This document shows, in pieces, positions 36,630 to 46,851 of a stretch of DNA of 64,000 nucleotides. Location: the NCBI GenBank assembly GCA_026874595.1, contig CM049318.1:41770456-41834455 (forward strand). Direction: 5' to 3'. Every line of letters starts with the position of its first letter. Within the stretch, counting starts at the first letter, position 1. Source of the stretch: Sipunculus nudus (Eukaryota; Annelida; Sipuncula; Golfingiida; Sipunculidae). Made by a program: the position numbers and the translations under genes. Below the pieces are notes generated by a model that worked only from the letters and a program-made list of their open reading frames with translations, searched no databases and was not told the DNA's origin.

Positions 36630-36900
36630 TGTTTGTTCACAACATAACCCGCGCAATCACGATCTGTATCTCTTCAAATGCCCTGGGCACTTCGGGAAAG
36701 GGCCAATGAAGAACTGATTAAATTTTGGTGTGGATCCGGTATATGATCAAGATTCAAGAACGTCATTAATGAATATTCACAAATGTACAGTCACTTATGC
36801 ATGAATGAACCTGGGGATATGGGTATAAGTGAATACAATCTCGGTTTTGGGACCATCCCACAATAAGAACCCCTCACACAGGGCGGATGCTTGCACTCCA
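36630..36900 (+). repeat. Dispersed repeat, copy 2
   Basis: Same phrase order as copy 1, including GAATATTCACAAATGTA and GTCACTTATGCATGAATGA. It extends further right, into CTCACACAGGGCGGATGCTT, which parallels GAACGGCGGAGGCTTACATT of copy 1. The GT run that precedes copy 1 is represented here by TGTGTTTTATTTGTGTTTG. Confidence 0.65.
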
Positions 36901-38587
36901 TAGAATGCAGATTTCAAGTTTTGTTATTGCTTTTACGTGTTTGCCTCCTTTGGGACAGTGTTTTTTAACCAATATAAGATACGATATAAGTTATATATCT
37001 ATATAATATTCCCATAAAATACAGGAATATTTGTAATTAAAAAATAATTAATTAAAGTAATATGCTGACATTAATGTATTATAAACAAAGTCATATGTTA
37101 TACTTTATATATATATATATATATATCATTATTATTATTATTATTATTATTAGGGTATTGCACAAACGGCTGCATTGCGCCCTGTTTTGCATGCTATCTC
37201 CACCGTGATGGTAACAGTCCATTGTTATCATTACATATAGGTCTCTCCTAAGGTATCTTTGTCGTCTCCCTATAATATTTATGCTGGTTAAGCACAGATT
37301 GCAGTAATCCTGTATGAGTAGTACTTAAGCCAAGGATTTGTTGATTCAGTTATAACGTGGATGCTTGCTGGATAGGTGTTTCGAACATATTTTTTTCGAA
37401 GCACGGTGCTGGCATCTAGAGGACAGACTGGATACTACTAAAAGACATTTTTTGTTGATCAGATGTGCAGTGTGAATTGAATGCTCTTATCAGAGGGACA
37501 GCACTTGGTGCAGGACAGGTACTCTGCCACGGCATTTCGAAACAAAAAAAAACATTTAAACCACAGGAATTTACACAATGGGGTTGCCGAAGGGGATTGG
37601 GGCTCCCAAACTATATCGTCAATCAAACTGGTTTCCTAATTTTGAGTGCCTATTCACCCGAAATATGTCGTTATCCGCTTAAAATGTATTAAATATGGCT
37701 TTTCAAACATTTCGGAGCGTTCCACTTACCCTGGTACCTATCAAAAGAGAAAGGTATGAAACCTGACATCTTGAAACGAGAGGTCACGCCAACACTTCGG
37801 ATTGAATGTAGATGAATATTCAAATATTATTAACCCTAGACCCAGTAATGAAGATGTCTACAGAAACAACGGTCAATCTACGTTTGTTAACATATGGGGG
37901 TTATCCTTAATTAAGGCTGCCCAGTATTTAGATTAAACTGGTTTATATTCAGAAAACTAACGAACCGCTGTATATTAACAAATGATATCTCCGGAAATGA
38001 TTGAATGACTTGGCACCCAGCGTTATATTTGCCAGTTATATCGTTTTCGATCCACTATTAATATTTATATGACTCTTTTACATCAGAGTGTATTTTTAGG
38101 CGCTTGGAACAAATTAGCTTGATACATATGACAGTGTGACCTCTCTCTGCTGTTTTTTTTTATCTACAGGAGACAGCACAAGTAGCTGGTGTACTGTACA
38201 GACAGCCGTGGCTCAGATCATTTGGATTTTTAGGCTCTAACCTTATTCTCATATTAATAAATGCACTGTTGTGGTGTTATCATGGTTTCTCTTGTAAAGA
38301 GGCATGCTATCAATTGACGCCAGTGCACTACGACTGGGAGCGTTGGAACCTCAACCTCAGCTTCTCTGGCGCAAACTTTTTCTGTAAAGCCAGTTGAAAT
38401 GTGTTCACGCAAAATTCGTATATATATATTGGACAGCAAACACAATGGCATAACCTTACTCTTATAGCATACCATTCTACTCTCTACAATCGACCTTTGA
38501 CCTTACGGTAAAGACCTCTCTGACACCATGCAGGGGGTCGTCGGACCACTTTATCGGTTTCGGTTAACTGCCAAAGAGTCTCGCCTA
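36901..38587. other. No gene seen; (TA)n-(TTA)n tract at 37106-37153
   Basis: AT-rich DNA with one compound TA/TTA microsatellite at 37106-37153. Short frames only. Confidence 0.4.
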
Positions 38588-38595
38588 TCGTAAAC
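38588..38595. repeat. Left copy of 8-bp direct repeat TCGTAAAC
   Basis: TCGTAAAC directly precedes the GGGACTGCC end of the composite element, and the identical octamer directly follows the other end at 43196-43203. This is the pattern of a target-site duplication. Confidence 0.75.
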
Positions 38596-38862
38596 GGGAC
38601 TGCCTAAAACGCGTGCACGCCTGCGTGCATGCCTACGTGCACGCAGTTTCGCCTGCCTTAGCAAGTGCCTAAATCACGTGCGGCCGGATTTTGCGGACAA
38701 CAACGTCTGACCAGAAAAAAAAGTTATTTATGGGGTGTGTTTTGTTAATTTGTCTGATGGAACTGATGGAACTGATGGAACTTTACATTAATTTATATAT
38801 ATATATATGATTTATGTTTATATTATATTTATATAATTTATGTGGGCATTCACATAAACAGT
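38596..38862 (+). repeat. Unit E, left long inverted repeat
   Basis: Matches the complement of 40345-40538 over most of its length. Shared pieces in order include GGGACTGCCT, CACGCCTGCGTGC, CTGCCTTAGCAAGTGCCTAA, GTGCGGCC, ACAACAACGTCTG, CCAGAAAAA, TTAATTTGTCTGA and GGAACTTTA. This arm carries a triplicated TGATGGAACTGATGGAAC piece and an expanded TATATA run, so it is longer than the right arm. Confidence 0.9.
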
Positions 38863-39324
38863 ATTCATCATGAACATTTTTTTCACTGTTCATATGTGAG
38901 AAATTATAAAAGAATTAATTATTATTAGTCATTTAATTTAAATGATTATAAAAGACCGAATTTGATTATTAAACATATTGAGAATCCAATTATCACTAAT
39001 AATATTTCTTGGGTGTCTTTATTCTGAGGAAGTGAACTGAAGCCACATACTGGTTACAACAAAATTATTTACAACAAACACAACGTATACAGTAATATGT
39101 GATACAATAAATATGTCCAGAATATCAAAACTGTTAGAGCAGGCAAAAATAAGCACAAAGTGAAATATATCATGAAAACCAGTTACTGAGACATATACCA
39201 CGTATACCAATCAAACTAAAACACTAGCCATTCAAGAATAATTAATATGGCTTGAAAAAATAAAAATTGACCATGTAACAACCAAGAACTTGAATGTGAA
39301 ATAAATATTTTATTACATTTTACC

Positions 39325-39429
39325 CTATTTACATATGTGACAAATCCACCTTTTTCTATTAAGTTCTGGATATCCAAGAGTACATGAAAAAAGAAACCAT
39401 TTATCACAACTGTCACATTGAACCATTTC
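39325..39429 (-). pseudogene. PHD-finger remnant (C-terminal half)
   Basis: The minus-strand translation is 34 residues ending in a stop. It starts EMVQCDSCDKWFLFSC and, after a short spacer, ends RWICHICK. The pattern C-x2-C-x3-WF-x2-x-C-...-W-x-C-x2-C is the second half of a PHD finger. The usual His in WFH is Leu, and the N-terminal C-x-C pair is not recognisable. In many animal transposon-derived proteins a PHD finger directly follows a Ulp1 protease domain. Here a Ulp1 remnant lies on the same strand 3.3 kb upstream in reading direction, separated by the unit E/F junction and a LINE fragment. Confidence 0.7.
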
Positions 39430-39946
39430 AGATATACCGTCAGTTAGTTGTACTCAAATGGACACAATAACTAAAACTTTTTATAAGTGTAAAATCTAAG
39501 ATCACTATCCCAGATTAAGCTAATTATATATATTATTTTTACATTTTAATTAAGCAATATATTACAGTTCAGTTATTTTGTAGGTCACTTTAGCGATTTG
39601 ACTAATCCTTATATTTTAAATACATACAGCAATAATGAATTAATGATTAGATCCTTTGATGTTTTGATTGTCTGTGACTGGTTGAGTAAATCATAGCTTC
39701 TGTATTACATTGGCTATTCCAGTGATTGTTTTGACAGGCTAATTAATTAACTTTACACCTTTGATATCAATATATCAAAGACTGAGGAACTAAAATGTGG
39801 GGTAACTTTATAAGTTTTGTGGCAAAATTGGCATCCACATTTAACATTTAATGGCACCAAACTTAAAAATTTAAACAATTAAGAATTCATGTAAACTGGT
39901 ACCTGTCCTATTGTACCGGTACATAACTGATGTAACTATTCCATTA

Positions 39947-39949
<3 letters not shown>

Positions 39950-39987
<38 letters not shown>
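39950..39987. repeat. (AT)n microsatellite inside unit E
   Basis: About 19 uninterrupted dinucleotides. Confidence 0.95.
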
Positions 39988-39989
<2 letters not shown>

Positions 39990-40344
39990 CTGTCAAAATC
40001 GGTAGGCTACTATTCATAGATATATCAATTGGGTCATTGCTTTTAACTTTAAACAGGTGCTTTCAAAATAATAATGTTTGTCTTTTAGTTTTAACATCTT
40101 TTTTCTGCAAGTATTGAATGCATGACGTTGAAGTAATAAAAAGTCATGGAACTTTGTAAGTAATAAAGAAGACATAAGGTGTCATAATAAATTATTAATT
40201 GGGTAAATAATACGCATGTTATTACAGAACAATATTTGCAACGCGTATACTTACTGGATCATTGCCTCCAAGTATAGTCATTTTCATACATAATTTTTAC
40301 ATATTTAACTTTCCGTCCGCTCTCTTTGCCATTTAATTAAAAAT

Positions 40345-40538
40345 GGACTATTTATGTTATTCCCCGCATAAATTATATAAAGTTCCCTCAGACAAATTAA
40401 AAAAACACCCCCAAAAATAACTATTTTTCTGGCCAGACGTTGTTGTCTGCAAATCGGGCCGCACGCGGTTTAGGCACTTGCTAAGGCAGTCGAAACTGCC
40501 TACTGGCACGCAGGCGTGAACGCGTTTAAGGCAGTCCC
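40345..40538 (-). repeat. Unit E, right long inverted repeat
   Basis: Complement of the left arm, ending in GGCAGTCCC at 40530-40538. It lacks the triplicated TGATGGAAC piece, and around 40490-40515 it differs from the left arm by a short replaced segment. The next recognisable sequence is the unit F arm, only two bases away. Confidence 0.9.
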
Positions 40539-40540
40539 AT

Positions 40541-40668
40541 CGGAGAATTCGTGGAGAATTGGCGGAGAGTTTTTATATTCAATGATACTTTTAAATCCAC
40601 ATTAAAATCACTTAAAACCCCCAACCATATTATTCTTAACATATTTGCGCACTAATAAATGAACGAAA
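40541..40668 (+). repeat. Unit F, left long inverted repeat
   Basis: CGGAGAATTCGTGGAGAATT leads into GGCGGAGAGTTTTTATAT, then AATGATACTTTTAAAT, CACTTAAAA and CCAACCATATTATTC. The complement of 43045-43185 carries the same pieces in the same order. The outermost 17 bp present at the right end (GGGTCTATCTAAAACGC) are missing here, where the unit E end is joined instead. Confidence 0.9.
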
Positions 40669-40745
40669 TAATTTAACAATGTAGACTCGCCGCCGAGTGA
40701 ATATGCGTTGGTTTAAACATATTTATTTCTTTTGGATTGTACAAG

Positions 40746-40763
40746 TAGCGCTTATAAGCGCTA
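40746..40763. repeat. 18-bp perfect palindrome
   Basis: TAGCGCTTATAAGCGCTA equals its own reverse complement. It lies just inside the unit F left arm. Confidence 0.9.
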
Positions 40764-41109
40764 ATATAAGTACTCTCCAAACTTACAAACAGGAGATACA
40801 ATATACAAATGTCTAACAATTAAAGAGAATTGTGCATATAAAAAATCCGTTATAACAATATATCAATGAATGTCTAAATAATATGCAAATATATATGGTA
40901 TGTATTCAATAACAATATGTTGAGATATCAAAACCGAGGAAATCTGTTATCGATCATGCATAATATGATGTATCCATCATACTTATAGAAGATAAGATAT
41001 GAACAATCAGCAAAGTCTGACAATTTACATTTGAAATACAAGAACAAAGTTCAGTGATTAAAGGTATTGACCCTGGTAGATGTTTAAAAATATAGATAAT
41101 ATATCACAG

Positions 41110-42120
41110 TTACAATTACATTTCATGACATTTTCAGCATAAAAAACGTCTTGATGATTTAAGATATGTGTAGACGTGATCAAGTATACACTGATTGACT
41201 ATTATACTGAAATCTGATGACCCATGTAACAAGATAGACATTAATTTATCGGTTTGTTGTCTGCCTGGATTTGAAATGAAAGAAGTTATTTTATCAGGGA
41301 TTATATTTTGTAATAGCTCTAGTAGCAGTTGTCGTGCGATTCCGTAGTATGGACACATTAAGAAGAAGTGAACAGATGATTCAACCATTCCATAGTGTGG
41401 ACATTGATTAATTTCGGACAGGCCATGTCTATATATAGATGATCTTGGAGGCAGCTATGGCCGAGCCTAAGTCTTGAAATTAAAATATTCTGCTTTCTTT
41501 TTCCATAACTATAATATAATGGGGGGTCTGACGCTAAGCCAAGGTATCTGTTTAGAGAAAATTTAAATCAATTTAATGACGCTGCATTTTTAATGACGCA
41601 TCTAATGAATTCCATAGGACTGTGCAAGATGGAATGAACGACGATTTGTATTTTTCAGTTCTTGCACGTGGCGGGCGCAAGTCTCTAGCGTTTCTTAGGT
41701 TCCGAGGTGTAATGTCTGAGACTGACGCACACATTAATCATGACATGAACACTGGACACAGACCATGATATAACTTATATATAATAAACATAGCTTAGAT
41801 TTTGTTCGTCTGCTTTCTAATGTATGCCAGCCTAGTTCGGATAAAAGTTTATCATAACTGGTCGTTGGAAGTGCTCCTGTGACCAGCTTAGCAGCCTCGT
41901 ATTGGATATTTTCGATTTTTTTACCGTTTGATACGCTCATATTATCGATTAATACATTTCCATACTCGAGGACTGAACAAACATGGGACTTGTATAATTG
42001 GTCCAGTGTATGCTTTACACAAAATCTAACACCCGTCTGAGTCACAAGCTGACACTGACAGATCTTTAGACGAAAACGCAAAACACCTAATATTTGAACA
42101 GTTTTTTGTGTAAACAATAA
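41110..42120 (-). pseudogene. 3' fragment of a second non-LTR retrotransposon
   Basis: The minus frame 42117-41734 reads LYKSHVCSVLEYGNVLIDN, then IENIQYEAAKLVTGALPTTS and LSELGWHTLESRRTKSKLCL. This is the segment after RT in many animal LINEs ('EYG..WD', 'Q.EAAR.VTGA', 'ELGW..L..RR'). After frame shifts it continues around 41500-41420 with ISRLRLG-type sequence, then frame 41388-41134 with MVESSVHFFLMCPYYGIARQ, the usual C-terminal E-x2-x-HF-L-x-CP-Y motif. It is a 5'-truncated copy inside unit F. The clade is not resolved. Confidence 0.8.
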
Positions 42121-42741
42121 CTAAACCATGCACGTGTTTCAAATTTACAGGTGTTAAACGATATATATATATATAATATGATTAATAAAACATAATTTTA
42201 CCTACATTTATTGATAGATAAAAAAAACACTATCACCATTTATAGTGTATGGATCCAATTTACATGCACTACTAAAAGGTGAAACACAAACATTCGACTT
42301 TACACACTTTATACACAAAATAATAGATTGCCTCTTTAAGCTAATGAATCAACTTGGCAGTAGGATTAAATAAAATAAAAGAAAAAATAGTAAATATATA
42401 TTGTAATCACAGTTAAAGAATTATATTTTTCTTATTGTGTACAAAATACACCACACTGCTTTCTGGCCATAACAATACAGAGTATAATAAAAAAAAATTA
42501 AAACTATAGCACAATGTACACATACATACAGCAATAATACATGAACTTATTTGTACAATCTTCACAAAACCATTTCATTTTTTAATTGCTTTAGTTATTT
42601 TAAAGACATATGCACATTTAAAATGAAACGATTTATTACATTTTTTTCATTTTTTTTTTCACAACCAATCATGTCTTCGAATAAATCTCCTAATCATCAT
42701 TCATATTCAATCCTAATGATCACAGTTGCATTATATTTAGG

Positions 42742-42966
42742 TTAGTTAGGTTTTGGTATTCCAGGAGAACGTTTTGCTTGAGGAAATGGTGTAAAAATGC
42801 CTGAATCGTAACAAGAAACTAAGTGTTGTTGCATCAATCCATTGTTAAAATGTTCAATTTGTTTAATTTCTAGAATGAAACGAAAATCAACTGCATTTGC
42901 AATCACAAATAGTCCACAGTCTCCTGATGCTATATTCGTTGTCTCTGGCAGGGCACAAATAAAATC
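42742..42966 (-). pseudogene. Ulp1/C48 cysteine-protease remnant
   Basis: The minus frame is open for 75 codons between stops. It contains SGDCGLFVIANAVDF near residues 12-26: the DCG catalytic-Cys motif plus the following hydrophobic helix of Ulp1/SENP (C48) proteases. It then reads FNNGLMQQHLVSCYDSGIF and PFP, the usual 'DQ..MR.HL..C...G...PFP' end of transposon-type Ulp1 domains. The Gln expected five residues before the Asp is Asn here. The His/Asp part upstream is lost in the unit F inverted repeat or has decayed. In living relatives this domain is SUMO-protease-like; its role in transposons is unclear. Confidence 0.75.
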
Positions 42967-43044
42967 TTAAGAGAAGAACTGAGAGCTGAATTTTACATTA
43001 ATGTACAGATTTTTAATTATTTTGGTAACTTAACAGATACGTTA

Positions 43045-43195
43045 ATATGTGAAGAGTAATATAGTTGGAGATTTTAAGTAATTTTTAACATGTATTTAAA
43101 AGTATTATTGCATATAAAAACTCTCCGCAAATTCTCCACTAATTCTCCGCGAATTCTCCATCTCTCCGCGGATTCTCCGCGTTTTAGATAGACCC
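43045..43195 (-). repeat. Unit F, right long inverted repeat and composite right end
   Basis: Matches the complement of 40541-40668. The outermost 60 bp carry about five GGAGAATTNGC-type subterminal motifs when read inward. It ends with GGGTCTATCTAAAACGCG (complement), which resembles the unit E end GGGACTGCCTAAAACGCG. Confidence 0.85.
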
Positions 43196-43203
43196 TCGTA
43201 AAC
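43196..43203. repeat. Right copy of 8-bp direct repeat TCGTAAAC
   Basis: Identical to 38588-38595 and placed directly outside the element end. Confidence 0.75.
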
Positions 43204-43529
43204 AACATGGTTGAGCGAACTGTCAGCTTGAGCGAATGTACAAAATATAGCACACAAAGGTCATATCTGGTATTTTAACGTATGAATTCTTTTTCACCTA
43301 AAGCCACAGCACTTCATCGGAAAAGGACATGTATTATGAACCATGAAATCGATAGCATCTCCGATTATCGCTCATTTGTCACATGTGGTTTTTGTTTATA
43401 TTTTGTATATATTTAAGACATGTCTTATATCACATAGGTTCATCACACGGTTTTATCTTATAATTATTTTCACATGTACAAATAAACAGTAGCTAAATTG
43501 TGCAGGAATTTGTCAAAATCTTCGTAATA

Positions 43530-43800
43530 CTTGAGCCCTTTTTTACGCGTAGTGCGTGATGCGGTGTACGTCCGGCGCATAACCCAGGACCCCCACTAAG
43601 CGGCGATAAGGCTATTCTCTTTGAATAGCCGTGACGTCACGTGAATGATACCATTCCTGAGAGTACATTGTTACGAAGACAAAATTGCTCAGGGGAAAAC
43701 GTTGGGCCGATCCGGGATTCGAACCATTGTTGGTGGCGAACAAGTCCTGCGTACCAACCGCTTCGCTAGCAAAGCAAGCTTCACTAGACAGTTCGGTCCG
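43530..43800 (-). repeat. tRNA-derived SINE-like element
   Basis: On the minus strand, TAGCGAAGCGGTTGG (43768-43754) fits the pol III A box, and GGTTCGAATCC (43725-43715) is a perfect B box. The B box starts 44 bases after the A box start, the spacing of a real tRNA. The anticodon and T stems do not pair well, so this is a tRNA-like promoter head rather than a working tRNA. A tail of about 180 bp follows, to a short A-run near 43540. Family unknown. Confidence 0.6.
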
Positions 43801-45782
43801 CTTTTATGTCACCCCGTAACAACATACAGTATATACATGACAGTATTTCGATTATAAATAATTCAATCTGACGTGTCGTGCATATTGTTGGTGAGTTTGA
43901 AATTCATCACGAGCCGCGCGTGTCGCCCGCGTGACGCTTGGCGTGCGTTAGTGTAGTTTGGACTATTAGGCCACAAGGTCCTGGTGCAGTGCCACTCCTA
44001 ATGTACGCTCACTCCTAATGTGCGAGTTTGTACGTCTAGCACTCTTAAAATTGGCACCAAGCCATATACATGTCCGTACACACCGCCTAACGATGGGCGG
44101 GCCTATGTGATCAAAGGTTACGCAAGGGGCTTCGCAAACCTCTTGCAGACTGATTTTGGATGTGATCAAAACTTTTGTAAACTGACTAAATTGCACAGGC
44201 TCTCTTAAATTGTATATTTCAAAAACGATAACGAAGCGGCCCTTGCAGCCTCTTTTGGCCCTGTTCATGCACGGAAGAGAGGGGAGACACGGTAAATGCT
44301 TTATGTTTTAATGCCAGCACAAGCATTAAATGTTTAATTTCAGCATACTCCTTCCTATATATAATCCCAGTTGCATATATAAAGATTCCTTAATATGCAT
44401 ATTATGCATATGTATGGATGTATGTTAATATATCAATAATGTTAAATTTAATTATACTATATAGTTATGAAATGAAATATAAATGTTTTTGCACATTAAA
44501 CGTATCTATTTCATAAGATTTTTATAACGTGTATAACATATAATATCTTATATATTAAATGTAGCTAAACTCTTTTTTTATCACGTATATCATCCTCATT
44601 TTCTTACAAAATCGACATCCCTGTGCACATACAATTTTGAATATCTGAATAGAGAACCTTAAAATACATAGTAAGTAAATAATGAATATTTGGTGCTCAT
44701 AGTTCTATCGGTGTTTCTCTGCATGATTTATTGGAAAATTTTAATATATAATGGACAATAATATTACAAAGTTAAAATGTTCTGATGAGTATTTAATTCT
44801 ACAGAGGTATTCACGAAAAACTGAAAAAAAATACTAAAACAAAAAAAAAAAACAAGCCATTAAATGGTGAGGTAATAAATCAATGTTTCAAGTTTAATTT
44901 TTGCACTTGTCGAAGGATGCATGTATCTATAGTAGACGTGTTATTAATGAACTTCTGATTGGTTCACATTTGTTTAAAATCGGAAAATTACTAAGCTTGG
45001 TAAATTATCAAATTTATATTACATGAATCTATACCAACTGAGATTAATGCGAATTATGAACGTTAATTCTTACATTATATTTTTTTATGAATAAGAATTT
45101 TACAATATTTAAAATCATAAAATATATTACCTTGGAAATATTCCTGATTTTGAACATAGCCTATATGTCTCTTTTATCACTGCAATTATATATAAGATTT
45201 TACCGAAATCTCAACAACTAGAACATATGTATACGTCATTATGTATAGGTATTATAACAACAACCAGATGCACCATCAAACAATGTTTGAAGCATGTGCG
45301 CATGTAAATCGAGTTAATTTAGAGGAATGCATTAATACATACAGAGTACATACCACATAAAAAGCGAATTTATCTCTACGAATCATGATGGTTATGACAG
45401 TTATTAAAGTGTAAATAAACGAGTTTAAGTATCTTCTGCGGATGTTTACAAGGCGTTCAGATAAGTATTGTAATTAAATTTGCAATTTAGGGATGCGTTG
45501 GATTCGGCATTGGAAAACGCTGCGAAAGGTCCTAGGTTCAACGCATCTCCCTTATCCCTCCCTCTCAGCATTTAAGAAAAAAAATCGTGATATTTCAAAA
45601 TTACGTCAGGGATTATTCTTAAATCTCAGCTTAACGACAGGTATATTCTCTAGATTTTCTAAGCCCCCGTGCCTCTCAAACCTGAAATCCAGTCTTAAAA
45701 AATTATATAACATTTTTGTTACCTTCATATTCTTTCAATACATTGTGCAGCCAGAAGCCATGGGTCTTTGAAAATTAATATA
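43801..45782. other. No gene seen
   Basis: A moderately GC-rich patch at 43900-44280 carries overlapping frames on both strands with no known domain. From 44290 on the sequence is strongly AT-rich. Confidence 0.4.
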
Positions 45783-46503
45783 CAGTCCAACCTGTCAGAA
45801 CGACCACCTCTGAAATGCGGGCACCTAGCTATTATGACCACTAGATATCAGTCCCTTTTGAAACTCCGTTATATTATCTATAGATAAAACCTGTGAAATA
45901 CGACCACCTGGCTATTACGGATTACGGGCAGTTTTTCCTGACCAAAGTAACATATTACTAATAAATTGAAATGCCTAATGCGGGCACTGTTCTACTCACT
46001 GACCAGTGCTGGCCGGTCGGTTGATTGAGCATACTTGAAGTTGCGGTCACTTGCACCGCTCTGTGTTTGTTTTACTGGTGTGAGTGTGTACGGAGCACAG
46101 ACTGGTTATTAAAGGGACCCTGGGCCTGGAGCCCCAGGCGGGCAACATGACTGGCTCACACGACCTATTAATCCACATGAATGGAGGTACTCCGAAGTCA
46201 ACCGTCATCTGTGCCTTGGTGATGTGTCTTTGATCTCTTCAGTGCATTACTTCAATTACACAGATAAGTACAAGTACATTTGTGGGCAATTACAAAAAAC
46301 ATGTAACACCAAGATTGTTCCCTTCTGCAAACATGTTTTTATTTTTAGTCATAAAGATGGCGTGATATGTATATTTCCGTCATACATTCCGTCCGTCAGC
46401 TATATTTGTGCAGTTCCTAAATGTTCAAAACCTGTCAAATACGACAGCCTGTCTATTACGACCACTTTGCCCAGTCCCTAGGGTTGTCGCATTAGACAGG
46501 TTC
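45783..46503. mobile_element. Short TIR element, pogo/Tigger-like
   Basis: The left end CAGTCCAACCTGTCAGAACG and the right end (complement) GAACCTGTCTAATGCGACAA share AACCTGTC and CGAC-ACC blocks in inverted order. Internally, CTATTACGACCAC-type motifs recur near both ends (45895-45920 and 46428-46462). TA flanks the left end (TA-CAG). CAG...CCTGT ends, a TA target and 'TATTACGACCAC' repeats resemble pogo/Tigger-type elements; this is recognition from memory. No transposase frame is present. Confidence 0.55.
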
Positions 46504-46505
46504 TA

Positions 46506-46508
<3 letters not shown>

Positions 46509-46552
<44 letters not shown>

Positions 46553-46598
46553 TATAAGTAAGTGAAGTAGAAATATGATACCTTTATTCAATTCAAAT

Positions 46599-46651
<53 letters not shown>
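46509..46651. repeat. Two (TA)n tracts
   Basis: TA runs at 46509-46549 and 46601-46651, separated by a ~50-bp spacer. Confidence 0.95.
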
Positions 46652-46655
<4 letters not shown>

Positions 46656-46851
46656 GCATACAAGGCGGTTTTGGACTTACTACGGAAAAATTGTTCAAGA
46701 AGATCTGTCGATACGTAAGATCAAACAGTTTAAGCATTGATCACTTTTGAACATAATCCTCTCTGCTGTTTTTGGCACGGGCGGTTGGTAAAAATTAACT
46801 AAACCTGTCCGCAGCTGTGCGCCTGGCCACTCTCCGCTCCAGACTTCCTAA

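Larger units (their letters stand above)
38596..43195 (-). mobile_element. Composite DNA transposon of two long-inverted-repeat units, 8-bp TSD
   Basis: The outer ends are GGGACTGCCTAAAACGCG (left) and, complemented, GGGTCTATCTAAAACGCG (right), flanked by exact TCGTAAAC repeats. Inside are two back-to-back foldback units. Unit E (38596-40538) has inverted repeats of about 200-260 bp. Unit F (about 40541-43195) has inverted repeats of at least 120 bp. They abut at 40538/40541. Remnants of a minus-strand protein with a Ulp1-type protease and a PHD finger lie in F and E respectively, and an older LINE fragment lies in F. Long TIRs with 8-9 bp duplications and Ulp1 domains are known in Mutator-like elements; P- or hAT-type 8-bp duplications are alternatives. 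No transposase core is visible. Confidence 0.65.
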
